Source: Zoogloea sp016790385
GTDB taxonomy: Bacteria; Pseudomonadota; Gammaproteobacteria; Burkholderiales; Rhodocyclaceae
Assembly (NCBI RefSeq): GCF_041916735.1
Contig: NZ_JAYRYY010000010.1
Reading direction: 5' to 3' (one strand)
DNA length: 64,000 bases
Shown here: piece by piece, positions 1 to 8,403 of the stretch
How the letters are laid out: every line of letters starts with the position of its first letter
Numbering within the stretch: the first letter of the stretch is position 1
Position numbers and translations under genes: made by a program
Notes under the pieces: model-generated
Seen by the model: the letters and a program-made list of their open reading frames with translations, nothing else
Told to the model about the DNA's origin: nothing
The model's database searches: none

Positions 1-53
1 CGTTACGCCAAACACGGGAAAGCCAGCCCGGAAGGGCACGAGCGCTCCGACGC

Positions 54-854
54 TCAATACCCGCCACCCGGCCCCGCATAGGGCTCACCATGCTTGTACG
101 ACGCCGCCAACCCCGAGGTGGCCGCCGCCAGCAACAGGGAATCCACACCCACGGCGATGAAGCGGGCTCCGGCGCTGCGATAGCGATTCACCAGCCCCCG
201 ATCACCGCACAGCACACCACCGGGCTTGCCGGCAGCAGCGCTGCGGCGAAGGCCATCCTCGATCATGGCCACGATGTCCGGGTGGTTCGGCTCACCCAAC
301 AGGCCGCAGGAGGCGGCCAGATCGGCGGCGCCAAAGAACACCCCGTCAACCCCCTCCACCGCCAGGATCGCATCCAGTTGTGCCATGCCGGCGCGGGTTT
401 CCACCTGCACCAGCAGACACATCTCGTCGTTGGCACGCTGGGTGTAGTCACCGATCCGACCCCAGCGGGAGGCCCGGGCAAGGGCGCTGCCCACGCCACG
501 GATGCCGGCCGGCGGGTAGCGCATGGCCTCGACGAGGTGGGCAGCCTGCTCACCGGACTCCACCATGGGAATCAGCAAGGTCTGCACCCCGGTCTCGAGG
601 AGCTGCTTGATGAGTACGTGGTCGCCCTGGGGCGGACGCACCACCGGCTGGGAGTCGTAGGGGGCAATCGCCTGCAACTGGGCGAAGATGGTGCGCAGAT
701 CGTTGGGGCCATGTTCGGCGTCGATCAACAGCCAGTCAAAGCCCGCCCCGGCACAGATCTCGGCGCTGAAGACCTCGGACAGCCCCAGCCACAGGCCATA
801 TTGCACATCGCCCGCCCGCAGGCGCTGCTTGAAGCGGTTTTCGGGAAAATCCAT
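54..854 (-). CDS. HpcH/HpaI family aldolase
   Basis: About 266 residues of the HpcH/HpaI aldolase family (class II, divalent-metal dependent), which cleave or form 2-oxo acids such as 4-hydroxy-2-oxoheptanedioate to pyruvate plus an aldehyde. Family hallmarks are visible: FDWLLIDAEHGPND near the N-terminus, the QVETRAGMAQLDAI metal-ligand segment, and GVFFGAADLAAS. I chose the ATG at 854 because GGAG precedes it by about 10 nt; the open frame runs further upstream without family similarity. It lies on the same strand as the meta-cleavage genes but is separated from them by 700 bp of repeats, so it is probably its own unit. The exact substrate cannot be read from the sequence. Confidence 0.85.
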   Translation of the reverse strand: MDFPENRFKQRLRAGDVQYGLWLGLSEVFSAEICAGAGFDWLLIDAEHGPNDLRTIFAQLQAIAPYDSQPVVRPPQGDHVLIKQLLETGVQTLLIPMVESGEQAAHLVEAMRYPPAGIRGVGSALARASRWGRIGDYTQRANDEMCLLVQVETRAGMAQLDAILAVEGVDGVFFGAADLAASCGLLGEPNHPDIVAMIEDGLRRSAAAGKPGGVLCGDRGLVNRYRSAGARFIAVGVDSLLLAAATSGLAASYKHGEPYAGPGGGY

Positions 855-888
855 CGTGTTCAACTCCAGGTGGTCTGAAAGAGTGTGC

Positions 889-991
889 AGAAATCGTAGC
901 GAGCGCTTCGAGTTCGTCCCGAGAAGCGCGGCCGTACAGGGGTACGGTGAGCATCGCAGGGGCGAAATCGGGTCGCGCAGCCGCTTTATCA
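889..991. repeat. Dispersed intergenic repeat, copy 1
   Basis: A roughly 100-bp non-coding segment that begins AGAAATCGTAGCGAGCG. It contains GAGAAGCGC, CCGTACAGGGGTACGG and GCGAAATCG. By eye it is about 80 percent identical to the segment at 30198-30300, in the same orientation. The internal CCGTAC...GTACGG is an inverted repeat. It lies just upstream of the aldolase gene. Its function is unknown; it looks like a genome-wide intergenic element. Confidence 0.75.
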
Positions 992-1170
992 CACCCTCGG
1001 AACCCTCAATCTACCGCAGACCGGGGGCACGGGTCAGGTGCACGCCGTGCGTCCGGCGGCACGGCGCATTCCGAATCCCAAAAAAATCCCCTTCGCGAGC
1101 CGCCCTCGCGAAGGGGAAGAACACGACCGAGATCCTGGGAGGGGAGGATGTGTATCGGTCGAGAGGTGTT

Positions 1171-1560
1171 AGCGCCCACCTTGGGGCGGCCCGGCGGCGA
1201 GGCTTTGGCCCCCACGCTCGCCCCGCTGCGCGGGGGTCGCTGCCCCCCGAGGGGGCTGGCGCCCGCCTTGGGGCGGCCCGGCGGCGCGGCTTTAGCCCCC
1301 ACGCTCACCCCGCTGCGCGGGGGTCGCTGCCCCCCGAGGGGGCGGCGCCCGCCTTGGGGCGGCCCGGCGGATGGCTTTAGCCCCCACGCTCGCCCCGCTG
1401 CGCGGGGGTCGCTGCCCCCCGAGGGGCTGGCGCCCGCCTTGGGGCGGCCCGGCTGCGGGGCGTTGGCCCCCACGCTCGCCCCGCTGCGCGGGGGTCGCTG
1501 CCCCCCGAGGGGGCGGCGCCCGCCTTGGGGCGGCCCGGCGGCGGGCTTTGGACCCGGCCC
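1171..1560. repeat. GC-rich tandem repeat array, period about 86-88 bp, four copies
   Basis: Units begin near 1208, 1296, 1381 and 1467, with partial units at both ends. Each unit carries CCCCCACGCTCGCCCCGCTG, then CGCGGGGGTCGCTGCCCCCC, GAGGGGG and CCGCCTTGGGGCGGCCCGGC. Several internal inverted repeats (CCCCGCTGCGCGGGG, CCCCCCGAGGGGG) would fold strongly in RNA or single-stranded DNA. The array fills the gap between the tautomerase stop (1564) and the upstream side of the aldolase gene. The long open frames crossing it are artefacts of GC-rich repetition. Confidence 0.9.
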
Positions 1561-1563
1561 GGC

Positions 1564-1992
1564 TTACGGGGGTGGGGTGCTCCCGGCGGCGCGGGCGGCG
1601 ACTTCGTCCTTGCGGATGACGCTGGCGGGTTCGCCGCCGATGGCCCAGTCCTGGGGTTCGACGCGGCGGCAGCTGCCGCGGACCAGATCGCGGCGCACGC
1701 CCAGGGTGTCCACCAGCAGGTCGGTGAAGCCACGCATCAGGCGGTGCCGGTCTTCCAGGGAGCGGCCGTCGAGCACGATGAAATCGAAGTACGGGGCATG
1801 CAGGCCGTTGTGGGCCACCAGACCACCAGCCACGGCGAAATGCGTCGCCTTGTGCGGAGTGATGAAGGCCCGCACCCGCTCCATGGGCGCCTTGAGCACG
1901 TCGGCGTACAACTGGCAGGCGCCAATCAAGAGGCGCTCGTCCTGGTCGGGGGTGGTCAGGCCTTCGACCAGATGAAAGTTCACGATGGGCAT
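1564..1992 (-). CDS. Tautomerase superfamily protein
   Basis: This 142-residue protein starts MPIVNFHLVEG, leaving the Pro1 that serves as catalytic base in the 4-oxalocrotonate tautomerase superfamily. It is about twice the length of the small DmpI-type subunits and closer to the cis-CaaD/MSAD-like length class. It is the last gene of the lower-pathway run, 19 bp downstream of the SDR-like gene. The second, classical tautomerase (4757-4972) is the better candidate for the pathway step, so this one may act on a different oxo-acid. Superfamily assignment is firm; the substrate is not known. Confidence 0.75.
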   Translation of the reverse strand: MPIVNFHLVEGLTTPDQDERLLIGACQLYADVLKAPMERVRAFITPHKATHFAVAGGLVAHNGLHAPYFDFIVLDGRSLEDRHRLMRGFTDLLVDTLGVRRDLVRGSCRRVEPQDWAIGGEPASVIRKDEVAARAAGSTPPP

Positions 1993-2011
1993 CTTCGGGG
2001 CTCCGGGGGAA

Positions 2012-2767
2012 TCAAGGCAGGCCGCGACGGCGGCCGGAGTCGAGCATCAGGCTGGAGCCGGTCATGGCGTCGGCTTCGGGCGCCAGCAGGATGGACACGG
2101 CCCAGGCCACCTGCTCCGGCGTGGTGAAGCGGCCGATGGACGACTCGGCCAGCATGCCCGCCAGCACCTCGTCCACGCTGACGCCACGCAGGGCTGCCCG
2201 GTCGGCAGCCACGCGCCGCAGGCGCTCGGTGTCGGCCGGGCCGGGGGCGATCAGGTGGGCGGTCACTCCCCGGGGGCCATAGGCCAGGCTGAGCTGGCGC
2301 ACCACGTTTGCCAGGGCGGCGTTGGCGACCCCGGCCGCAGCCGCGTAGGCGGTGGGCTCGAAGCCGTAGTGGCCGCCGATGGCGACGATCCGCGACCCCG
2401 CCGCCAGCCGGCCGTCCACTGCCCGGGTCAGGCGCAGCAGGCCGCCCACCTTGATATTGACGGCGTCCACCATGCTCGCCGTGGGCGCCGTGAGGATGCC
2501 CCCCGCCACGGCAACCCCCGGCCCATGCACCACCATGCGCACGGGCCGATCCACCGCGGCGGCAATCGCCGCGATGGCTGCATCGTCGGCGATGTCGGCA
2601 GCACAGGCCACCAGGCCCGGCACCCGCTCCCGCAGCGCGGCCAGGGAGTCGACGCTGCGGGCCACGGCCACCACGCCAAGGCCTGCGGCGGCAAGGCGAT
2701 CCACCATGGCCTTGCCGAAGGCGCCGGTGGCGCCGACGACCACGGCCAGTTCCGCTTGTCTGTCCAT
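2012..2767 (-). CDS. Short-chain dehydrogenase/reductase-like protein lacking the catalytic Tyr-Lys pair
   Basis: A 251-residue Rossmann-fold SDR. The nucleotide-binding GATGAFG lies near residues 11-17, and the C-terminal region (LLAPEADAMTGSSLMLDSG) is typical of the family. Where classical SDRs carry Ser...Tyr-x-x-x-Lys, the sequence reads GGHYGFEPTAYAAAAG, so the Ser and Lys positions are Gly and Ala. This suggests an altered mechanism or a non-catalytic role. The start at 2767 gives a 17-bp gap to the dmpG stop. Its position between dmpG and the tautomerase suggests a supporting role in the same catabolic unit; the substrate is unknown. Confidence 0.7.
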   Translation of the reverse strand: MDRQAELAVVVGATGAFGKAMVDRLAAAGLGVVAVARSVDSLAALRERVPGLVACAADIADDAAIAAIAAAVDRPVRMVVHGPGVAVAGGILTAPTASMVDAVNIKVGGLLRLTRAVDGRLAAGSRIVAIGGHYGFEPTAYAAAAGVANAALANVVRQLSLAYGPRGVTAHLIAPGPADTERLRRVAADRAALRGVSVDEVLAGMLAESSIGRFTTPEQVAWAVSILLAPEADAMTGSSLMLDSGRRRGLP

Positions 2768-2784
2768 AAAGGGGGCTCCTTCGA

Positions 2785-3849
2785 TCAGGCTGCCACGGCC
2801 TTGAGCAGGCCACGTTCGCGGGCCATGGTCATGGCGGTGTCCATGATCATGTCCTCCTGGCCGCCGATCATCTTCTTGCGCCCCAGCTCCACCAGGATGT
2901 CCCGGGCTGAGACGCCAAAGCGATCGGCCGCACGCTTCGAATGTAGCAGGAAGGTGGAGTACACACCGGCGAAGCCCAGGGTCAGTGATTCCCGATCCAC
3001 CCGCACCACGTGCTCCATCATCGGCACGATGAGTTCTTCCGCCACGTCCATGAGCTTGAAGAGATCCACCCCGGTTTCGATGCCCATGCGCTCGCACACG
3101 GCGGCAAAGACCTCCAGCGGGGTATTGCCGGCGCCCGCCCCCAGACCGGCGGCGGAGCCGTCGATGCGGGTGGCGCCGGCCTCGATGGCGGCGATGGAGT
3201 TGGCGATGCCCATGCCCAGGTTGTGGTGGCCATGAAAGCCGATCTCGGTTTCGGGCTTGAGCACCGCACGCAGGGCGCCGACGCGGGCCTTCACGTCGTC
3301 CGGCAGCATGTAGCCGGCGCTGTCGGTCACATACACCGTGTGGGCGCCGTAGCTCTCCATCAGCTTGCCCTGCCGGGCGATGCCCTCGGGGTCATTGAGG
3401 TGGGCCATCATCAGGAAGCCGGTGGTGTCCATGCCCAGCTTGCGGGCAAAGGCGATGTGCTGGGGCGCGGTGTCGGCCTCGGTGCAATGGGTGGCCACAT
3501 GCACGCTGCGCGCGCCGCAGTCGTAGGCGGATTGCAGCTCGCGCATGGTGCCCAGGCCGGGAATGAGCAGCACCGACACCTTGGCCTGGGTCATCTTCGC
3601 GGCCACGGCGGAGATGTATTCCTCGTTGCTGTGGGGGGCGAAGCCATGCTGAAGGGAGTTGCCGCCCAGACCCGCGCCGTGGGTGACCTGGAGATAAGGC
3701 ACGCCGGCCGCGTCGAGGGCGGTGGCCACCCGCACCATCTGATCAACGCTGATCTGTTCGCGCTTGGCATGCATGCCGTCGCGCAGGCACATGTCGTGGA
3801 GGATGACCTTGCGGCCCTTGAGGCTGGAAGTACTCGACTGACTCATCAT
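2785..3849 (-). CDS. dmpG: 4-hydroxy-2-oxovalerate aldolase
   Basis: This 354-residue DmpG/MhpE-type aldolase cleaves 4-hydroxy-2-oxovalerate to pyruvate and acetaldehyde, the last carbon-carbon cleavage of the meta pathway. It starts with the family signature LHDMCLRDGMHAKREQIS (metal-binding Asp and catalytic Arg) and has the GFHGHHNLGMGIANS metal-binding His pair and the DGSAAGLGAGAGNTPLE segment. Length matches the family. It overlaps the acylating acetaldehyde dehydrogenase gene by 4 bp, consistent with the known DmpG-DmpF channelling complex. Start is either of two adjacent Met codons (3849 or 3846). Confidence 0.95.
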   Translation of the reverse strand: MMSQSSTSSLKGRKVILHDMCLRDGMHAKREQISVDQMVRVATALDAAGVPYLQVTHGAGLGGNSLQHGFAPHSNEEYISAVAAKMTQAKVSVLLIPGLGTMRELQSAYDCGARSVHVATHCTEADTAPQHIAFARKLGMDTTGFLMMAHLNDPEGIARQGKLMESYGAHTVYVTDSAGYMLPDDVKARVGALRAVLKPETEIGFHGHHNLGMGIANSIAAIEAGATRIDGSAAGLGAGAGNTPLEVFAAVCERMGIETGVDLFKLMDVAEELIVPMMEHVVRVDRESLTLGFAGVYSTFLLHSKRAADRFGVSARDILVELGRKKMIGGQEDMIMDTAMTMARERGLLKAVAA

Positions 3850-4760
3850 GCAATCTCCACTGGGTTGAGCTGGATGCGCCCGGCCAGGATTTCCTCGGCG
3901 AACATCTCGGCGGTGCGGGCGGCGGCGGCGGTCATGATGTCCAGGTTGCCGGCGTAGCGCGGCAGGTAGTCGCCCAGGCCGGCCACCTCCATGAACACCT
4001 GCACCTTGTTGCCCTCGTAGATCGGCCCATTCACCAGCCGATAGCCCGGCACGTACTGCTGCACCTCCTGGATCATTTGAAGAATGGACTCGGTGATCTT
4101 GACGTGGTCGGGCTCGTCGTCGGTGAGGCAGGAGATGGTGTTGCGCATGATCATCGGCGGTTCGGCCGGGTTGATGATGGCCAGGGCCTTGCCCTTGCGC
4201 GCGCCGCCCACCTTCTCGATGGCGCCGGACGTGGTGTAGGTGAATTCATCCAGGTTGGCCCGGGTGCCCGGCCCCACCGACTTGGAGGCCAGGCTGGCCA
4301 CGATCTCGGCGTAGGCCACGCTCTGGATGCGCGACACGGCGCGGACGATGGGGATCGTCGCCTGGCCGGCACAGGAGATCATGTTGACGTTCATCTCCAC
4401 GCTATCAGCATGCTGGCGCAGATTGACGGGCGGCACACACAGAGGGCCGATGGCGGCGGGAGTCAGGTCGATCATCATCACCCCCAGGGCATTGAGCTTG
4501 CGGCTGTTCTCCGCATGCACGTAGGCGCTGGTGGCGTCGAAGGCGATCTGGATGTTGTCTTCCAGCACATGGGGCAGGAGTCCATCCACCCCGTCGGCGG
4601 TGGTCTTGAGGCCCATCTCCCGGGCACGGGCGAGGCCTTCGGAGGCGGGGTCGATGCCCACCATCCATACGGGCTCCAGCACCGGGCTGCGCTGGATCTT
4701 GTAGATCAGGTCGGTGCCGATGTTGCCCGAGCCGATCAGGGCGCAGCGGATCTTCTTCAT
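3846..4760 (-). CDS. dmpF: Acetaldehyde dehydrogenase (acylating)
   Basis: This 304-residue DmpF/MhpF-type enzyme oxidises the acetaldehyde made by DmpG to acetyl-CoA using NAD+ and CoA. The N-terminal Rossmann motif ALIGSGNIGTDL is visible, and the segment MISCAGQATIPIV carries the catalytic cysteine expected for the family. The ATG at 4760 is well placed; the frame upstream is not family-like. Its 3' end overlaps dmpG by ATGA and its 5' end overlaps the dmpI stop by 4 bp, so translation is likely coupled through dmpI-F-G. Confidence 0.95.
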   Translation of the reverse strand: MKKIRCALIGSGNIGTDLIYKIQRSPVLEPVWMVGIDPASEGLARAREMGLKTTADGVDGLLPHVLEDNIQIAFDATSAYVHAENSRKLNALGVMMIDLTPAAIGPLCVPPVNLRQHADSVEMNVNMISCAGQATIPIVRAVSRIQSVAYAEIVASLASKSVGPGTRANLDEFTYTTSGAIEKVGGARKGKALAIINPAEPPMIMRNTISCLTDDEPDHVKITESILQMIQEVQQYVPGYRLVNGPIYEGNKVQVFMEVAGLGDYLPRYAGNLDIMTAAAARTAEMFAEEILAGRIQLNPVEIA

Positions 4761-4972
4761 ACGGTTTTCTCCTCGGCCCGGGCGGCGGCACGCTGGGCCA
4801 TGGTCTGGCCGGCGACGTAGAAGCCGTCGGTGGCGTGTTCGGTGATGAGGATGCGCACGGTGTCGGCGCTGCATTCGAGGCTGCGGGTCACCGCCTCGGT
4901 GACCGCGGCCGCCACGCGATTCTTCTGTTCGGTGGTGCGACCCACCATCATGTGCATTTCGATGATTGGCAT
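4757..4972 (-). CDS. dmpI: 4-oxalocrotonate (2-hydroxymuconate) tautomerase
   Basis: A 71-residue small tautomerase starting MPIIEMHMMVGRTTEQK, with the catalytic Pro1 after Met removal and the usual HATDGFYVAGQTM C-terminal half. It interconverts 2-hydroxymuconate and 4-oxalocrotonate between the DmpC and DmpH steps. The ATG at 4972 was chosen because Pro must directly follow Met; upstream codons in frame are not conserved. It overlaps dmpF by 4 bp and follows the dmpE-dmpH fusion by 40 bp. Confidence 0.93.
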   Translation of the reverse strand: MPIIEMHMMVGRTTEQKNRVAAAVTEAVTRSLECSADTVRILITEHATDGFYVAGQTMAQRAAARAEEKTV

Positions 4973-5012
4973 GGGGCTCTCTCCAATGGGGGTTGCGGTC
5001 TGTTCCGTGTAT

Positions 5013-6659
5013 TTATTCGACAAAGCGCATGGACACGCTGCCCAGTTCCTGGAAACGGGCGATGACACTGTCGCCGGGCTTCACGGCGATGGCTTCGGTG
5101 ATCCCGCCGCTCATCACGAAGCTGCCGGCGGGCAGCCCTTCGCCCAGCTCGGCCAGGATGTTCACCAGCATGGCGATGGCGTCGGCCGGGTGGCCGAGCA
5201 CGGCGGCTGACGCGGCCATGGCCACCAGCTCGCCGTTCTTCTCCATCACCACGCCCAGGGTGGCCAGGTCGATGTCTTCCACGTAGCGCGCCCGGCCGCC
5301 GCCCACAAAGCGGGCCGACGAGCCGTTGTCGGCCACCACGCTGGGCAGGTCGAACTTGAAGCCCGAGAAGCGCGAATCGATGATCTCCACCGCCGGCAGC
5401 ACGTAGTCGGTGGCGTCCAGCACGTCCTGGCGGGTGCAGCCGGGGCCTTGCAGGGCCTTCTTCATCACGAAGGCCACCTCGCATTCGACGCGGGGGTGCA
5501 CCAGGTCGGCGGTGGAGATGGCCGAGTTCTCCGGGCGGGCCATGCGGTCGGTGAGGAAACCGATGGAGGGCACATTGACACCCATCTGGATCATCTTGGC
5601 CTTCGAGGTCAGGCCCGCCTTCCAGCCCACCTGCGTATGACCGGCCGCCAGGAAGCGCTGGCGCAGGGCCAGCTGCACGGCGTAGCCGTCGCCAATCGTC
5701 ATGCCCGGGTATTCGTCGGTGAGCTTGGGAATGGCGTAGGCGCGGGTCTGGGCGCCCTCGACACGCTCGCACAGGCGCACGATGTCCTCACGCTCCAGGG
5801 TCCGCTGCATGCTCCCGCTGGCGCCTTCTCCGTGAGGGGCTGCGGGCGCCGGGGCAGCGTTGTTGGACGCGCTTCTTCCTGCAAACCTCACCCGGCAGCT
5901 GCCCAGGCCGCCAACGGTGCACACCAGCTCGTCACCATCAAGCACCGGCACCAGGGCCGACTGCGATCCCGACAGGATCACCTCTCCGGCCTTGAATGGA
6001 ATGCCCAGCTCGCCCAGGGTGTTGGCCAGCCAGGCCACCGCATTGGCGGGCGAGCCCTGCACCGCGGCGCCGACGCCGGTGGAGAACAGCTCGCCGTTCT
6101 TCTCCAGCACCATGCCGGCCAGGGTGATGTCCAGCCTGCGCGGGTCGCCTTTGGTCTTGCCCAGTACATACACACCGCAGGAGGCGTTGTCGGCCACCGT
6201 GTCCTGGATCTTGATCTTCCAGTCGGTGATGCGTGAATCGACGATCTCGAAGCACGGCAGCACGTAGTCCGTGGCGCGGATCACGTCCATGGCGGTGAGG
6301 CCGGGGCCTTTCAGATCCTCCTTGAGCACAAAGGCCAGCTCGGCCTCGGCCTTGGGCTGGATGAGCTGACCCAGGTCGATGGTGTCGACCTCGGTAAAGA
6401 CCATGCCCGACAGCAGGATGCCGAAATCCGGCTGGAACACGCCGAGGAAGTCCTGCACCGGCTTGCTGGTGGCGCCGATCTTCTTGCCGACCACCCTCTC
6501 GCCGGCGGCCACCCGGCGGGCCACGAAGCGCTCCTGGATGCGGTAGGCATCGGCAATGGTGATGTCCGGCTCGCGCTCCAGCAGCGGGCGGATGGGGCGG
6601 CGTGCGACGAAGGCTTCGTAAAGCGCGTCGCCGTATTGTTGGATCTTGTCGTCGTTCAT
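5013..6659 (-). CDS. dmpEH: Fused 2-oxopent-4-enoate hydratase / 4-oxalocrotonate decarboxylase
   Basis: One 548-residue open frame holds two homologous domains. Residues 1 to about 262 are DmpE-like vinylpyruvate hydratase (VVGKKIGATSKPVQ, PKAEAELAFVLKEDL, FEIVDSRITDWKIK). Residues about 285-548 are DmpH-like 4-oxalocrotonate decarboxylase (VGWKAGLTSKAKM, HPRVECEVAFVMKKAL, VEIIDSRFSGFKFD). A low-complexity Ala/Pro/Gly/Ser linker of about 23 residues joins them with no stop codon. The two enzymes are separate but physically associated proteins in classical dmp/xyl systems, so a fusion makes functional sense. An internal Met (about residue 284) preceded by GGGAG could also allow a separate DmpH. 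Decarboxylation gives 2-hydroxypentadienoate, then hydration gives 4-hydroxy-2-oxovalerate. Confidence 0.92.
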   Translation of the reverse strand: MNDDKIQQYGDALYEAFVARRPIRPLLEREPDITIADAYRIQERFVARRVAAGERVVGKKIGATSKPVQDFLGVFQPDFGILLSGMVFTEVDTIDLGQLIQPKAEAELAFVLKEDLKGPGLTAMDVIRATDYVLPCFEIVDSRITDWKIKIQDTVADNASCGVYVLGKTKGDPRRLDITLAGMVLEKNGELFSTGVGAAVQGSPANAVAWLANTLGELGIPFKAGEVILSGSQSALVPVLDGDELVCTVGGLGSCRVRFAGRSASNNAAPAPAAPHGEGASGSMQRTLEREDIVRLCERVEGAQTRAYAIPKLTDEYPGMTIGDGYAVQLALRQRFLAAGHTQVGWKAGLTSKAKMIQMGVNVPSIGFLTDRMARPENSAISTADLVHPRVECEVAFVMKKALQGPGCTRQDVLDATDYVLPAVEIIDSRFSGFKFDLPSVVADNGSSARFVGGGRARYVEDIDLATLGVVMEKNGELVAMAASAAVLGHPADAIAMLVNILAELGEGLPAGSFVMSGGITEAIAVKPGDSVIARFQELGSVSMRFVE

Positions 6660-6693
6660 TTCGGTGTCCTCGTGCGGGGAGTCGATCCGCCGC

Positions 6694-8154
6694 TTACAGC
6701 TTCACGCAGATATTTCGCGTCTCGGTGTAGAACTCCAGGGAATGCACTCCACCCTCGCGCCCGATCCCCGATTGCTTCGATCCGCCAAAGGCCGTGCGCA
6801 GATCACGCAGGAACCAGCTGTTGATCCAGGTGATGCCCACCTCGATGCGTGCCGCCACCCGGTGGGCGCGGGCCAGATTGGTGGTCCACACCGTGGTGGC
6901 GAGCCCGTAGTCCGTGGCGTTGGCCAGGGCCACCACTTCGTTCTCGCTGTCGAAGGGGCGGATGTGGCAGCACGGCCCGAAGATTTCCTCCTGCACCACC
7001 GCCGCCGTCTCGGGCAGGCCGGTCCAGATGGTGGGCTGCACCCAGGCGCCTTCGGCCAGCTCGCCGGGCAGGTCGGGTACGCCACCGCCGGTCACCACGG
7101 TGGCGCCCTCCTCCACCGCCTTGCGGTAGTAGGAGAGCACCTTCTGCCGGTGCTCCTGGCTGATCAGGGGGCCGTAGTTGGCGTTGTGATCCTCGGGGCG
7201 ACCAAATTTCACGGCTTCCGCCCTGGTCTTGAGGGCCTGCACGAAGCGCTCGAAGATCGGCCGCTCCACATACACCCGCTCGGTGCCCAGGCACACCTGC
7301 CCGGTGTTGAGGAAGGCGGAGCGGAAGATGCCGTCCACCGCCGCATCGAAATCGCAGTCGGCAAACACGATGCCGGCGTTCTTGCCACCGAGTTCGAAGG
7401 ACACATCGCGCATGCCGTCGGAGGCGGCCTTCATGATGGCCGCGCCGGTGCGCGTCTCGCCGGTGAAGGTGATGGCATCCACGCCGGGGTGACGGGTCAG
7501 GAGCTCGCCGGCCGAGTCCGGCCCGAAGCCCTGCACCACGTTGTAGACACCCTTGGGAATGCCCACCGTGTTCATCACTTCGCCAAGCAGGGCCGCGGTG
7601 TGGGGCGACTCTTCAGAAGGCTTCACCACCACGGTGTTGCCGCAGGCCAGGGCCGGGCCCACCTTCCAGGTCATCAGCAGGAAGGGCGCGTTCCACGGGC
7701 TGATCACCCCGATCACGCCCTTGGGAACGCGGATGGCGTAGTTGAGTGCGCCCCGGCCGTCGGGCGTGGACATCTGGAAGGACTCGGCGGGCACGTTCTT
7801 GACCACGTCGGCAAAGACCTTGAAGTTGGCCGCGCCGCGGGGGATGAAGACATGCCGCATGACGTGGGAGGGCTGGCCTGTGTCGGCCATTTCGGCGGCA
7901 ACGAAGTCCTCGAAGCGGCGGGTGATCTCGTCGGCCACGCCGTAGAGCAGATCCACCCGCTGATCGAGGCTGAGCCCGCCCCACTCGCCCTGGAGCGCCG
8001 CGCGGGCGGCGCACACCGCCGCATCCACCTCGTCGCGCCCCGCCTCGCTGACGCGCGCAATCACGCTGTTGTCCAGGGGCGAGCGCTTGTCGAAGGTCTT
8101 GCCGCTGAGCCCGGAGGTGTACTCGCCGCCTATGAAATTCTGGATAAGACGCAT
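6694..8154 (-). CDS. dmpC: 2-hydroxymuconic semialdehyde dehydrogenase
   Basis: This 486-residue NAD-dependent aldehyde dehydrogenase is close to DmpC/XylG and oxidises the catechol ring-fission product to 2-hydroxymuconate. ALDH hallmarks are present: FELGGKNAGIV with the general-base Glu, and FLNTGQVCLGTERVY with the catalytic Cys. It is the first gene of the lower-pathway operon, 34 bp before the dmpE-dmpH fusion. The upstream gap carries a two-part LysR-type element at 8231-8277. No DmpD hydrolase gene is visible, so this dehydrogenase branch would carry all flux. Confidence 0.93.
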   Translation of the reverse strand: MRLIQNFIGGEYTSGLSGKTFDKRSPLDNSVIARVSEAGRDEVDAAVCAARAALQGEWGGLSLDQRVDLLYGVADEITRRFEDFVAAEMADTGQPSHVMRHVFIPRGAANFKVFADVVKNVPAESFQMSTPDGRGALNYAIRVPKGVIGVISPWNAPFLLMTWKVGPALACGNTVVVKPSEESPHTAALLGEVMNTVGIPKGVYNVVQGFGPDSAGELLTRHPGVDAITFTGETRTGAAIMKAASDGMRDVSFELGGKNAGIVFADCDFDAAVDGIFRSAFLNTGQVCLGTERVYVERPIFERFVQALKTRAEAVKFGRPEDHNANYGPLISQEHRQKVLSYYRKAVEEGATVVTGGGVPDLPGELAEGAWVQPTIWTGLPETAAVVQEEIFGPCCHIRPFDSENEVVALANATDYGLATTVWTTNLARAHRVAARIEVGITWINSWFLRDLRTAFGGSKQSGIGREGGVHSLEFYTETRNICVKL

Positions 8155-8230
8155 GCTGTCCTCGGAATGAAGTCTGGAATCGCCGGGCCACGGAGGGCTG
8201 GCATGGAGATCAGTCTATGAACCGGCACCT

Positions 8231-8277
8231 ATACCGTCCAATACTTAATCACCACAGCTTCATTACCTTTTTGGTAT
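8231..8277 (-). promoter_or_regulatory. Putative LysR-type regulator site upstream of dmpC (copy A)
   Basis: Two blocks are present: ATACCGTCCAATAC (8231-8244) and TTACCTTTTTGGTAT (8263-8277). The second fits TTAC-N7-GTAT, one base off the ATAC-N7-GTAT consensus known for BenM/CatM-type regulators. Both blocks, with the same 32-bp start-to-start spacing and orientation, recur at 33487-33533 beside the LysR gene. The site sits 77-123 bp upstream of the dmpC start. Confidence 0.6.
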
Positions 8278-8403
8278 GGACAAACGCATGCCCGGGGCAT
8301 CCACGGGCGGCTCGCGCCGCGGCCTAAGGCGTCGTTCAAAGGGGATGCTGCGAAGGAAAAGGCGGGGCGGCGGAAGCGCCGCCCCACGGGCGGGGTTGGG
8401 CGG

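Noticed and set aside
1171..1560. Tandem repeats considered as a CRISPR array
   Set aside because: The units are contiguous, about 87 bp and nearly identical throughout, with no unique spacers and no cas genes nearby.
947..1975. Long plus-strand open frame across the tandem repeats, and similar frames on the minus strand
   Set aside because: The composition is Arg/Pro/Gly repetition from the 87-bp repeat array, and the frame runs antisense through the tautomerase gene.
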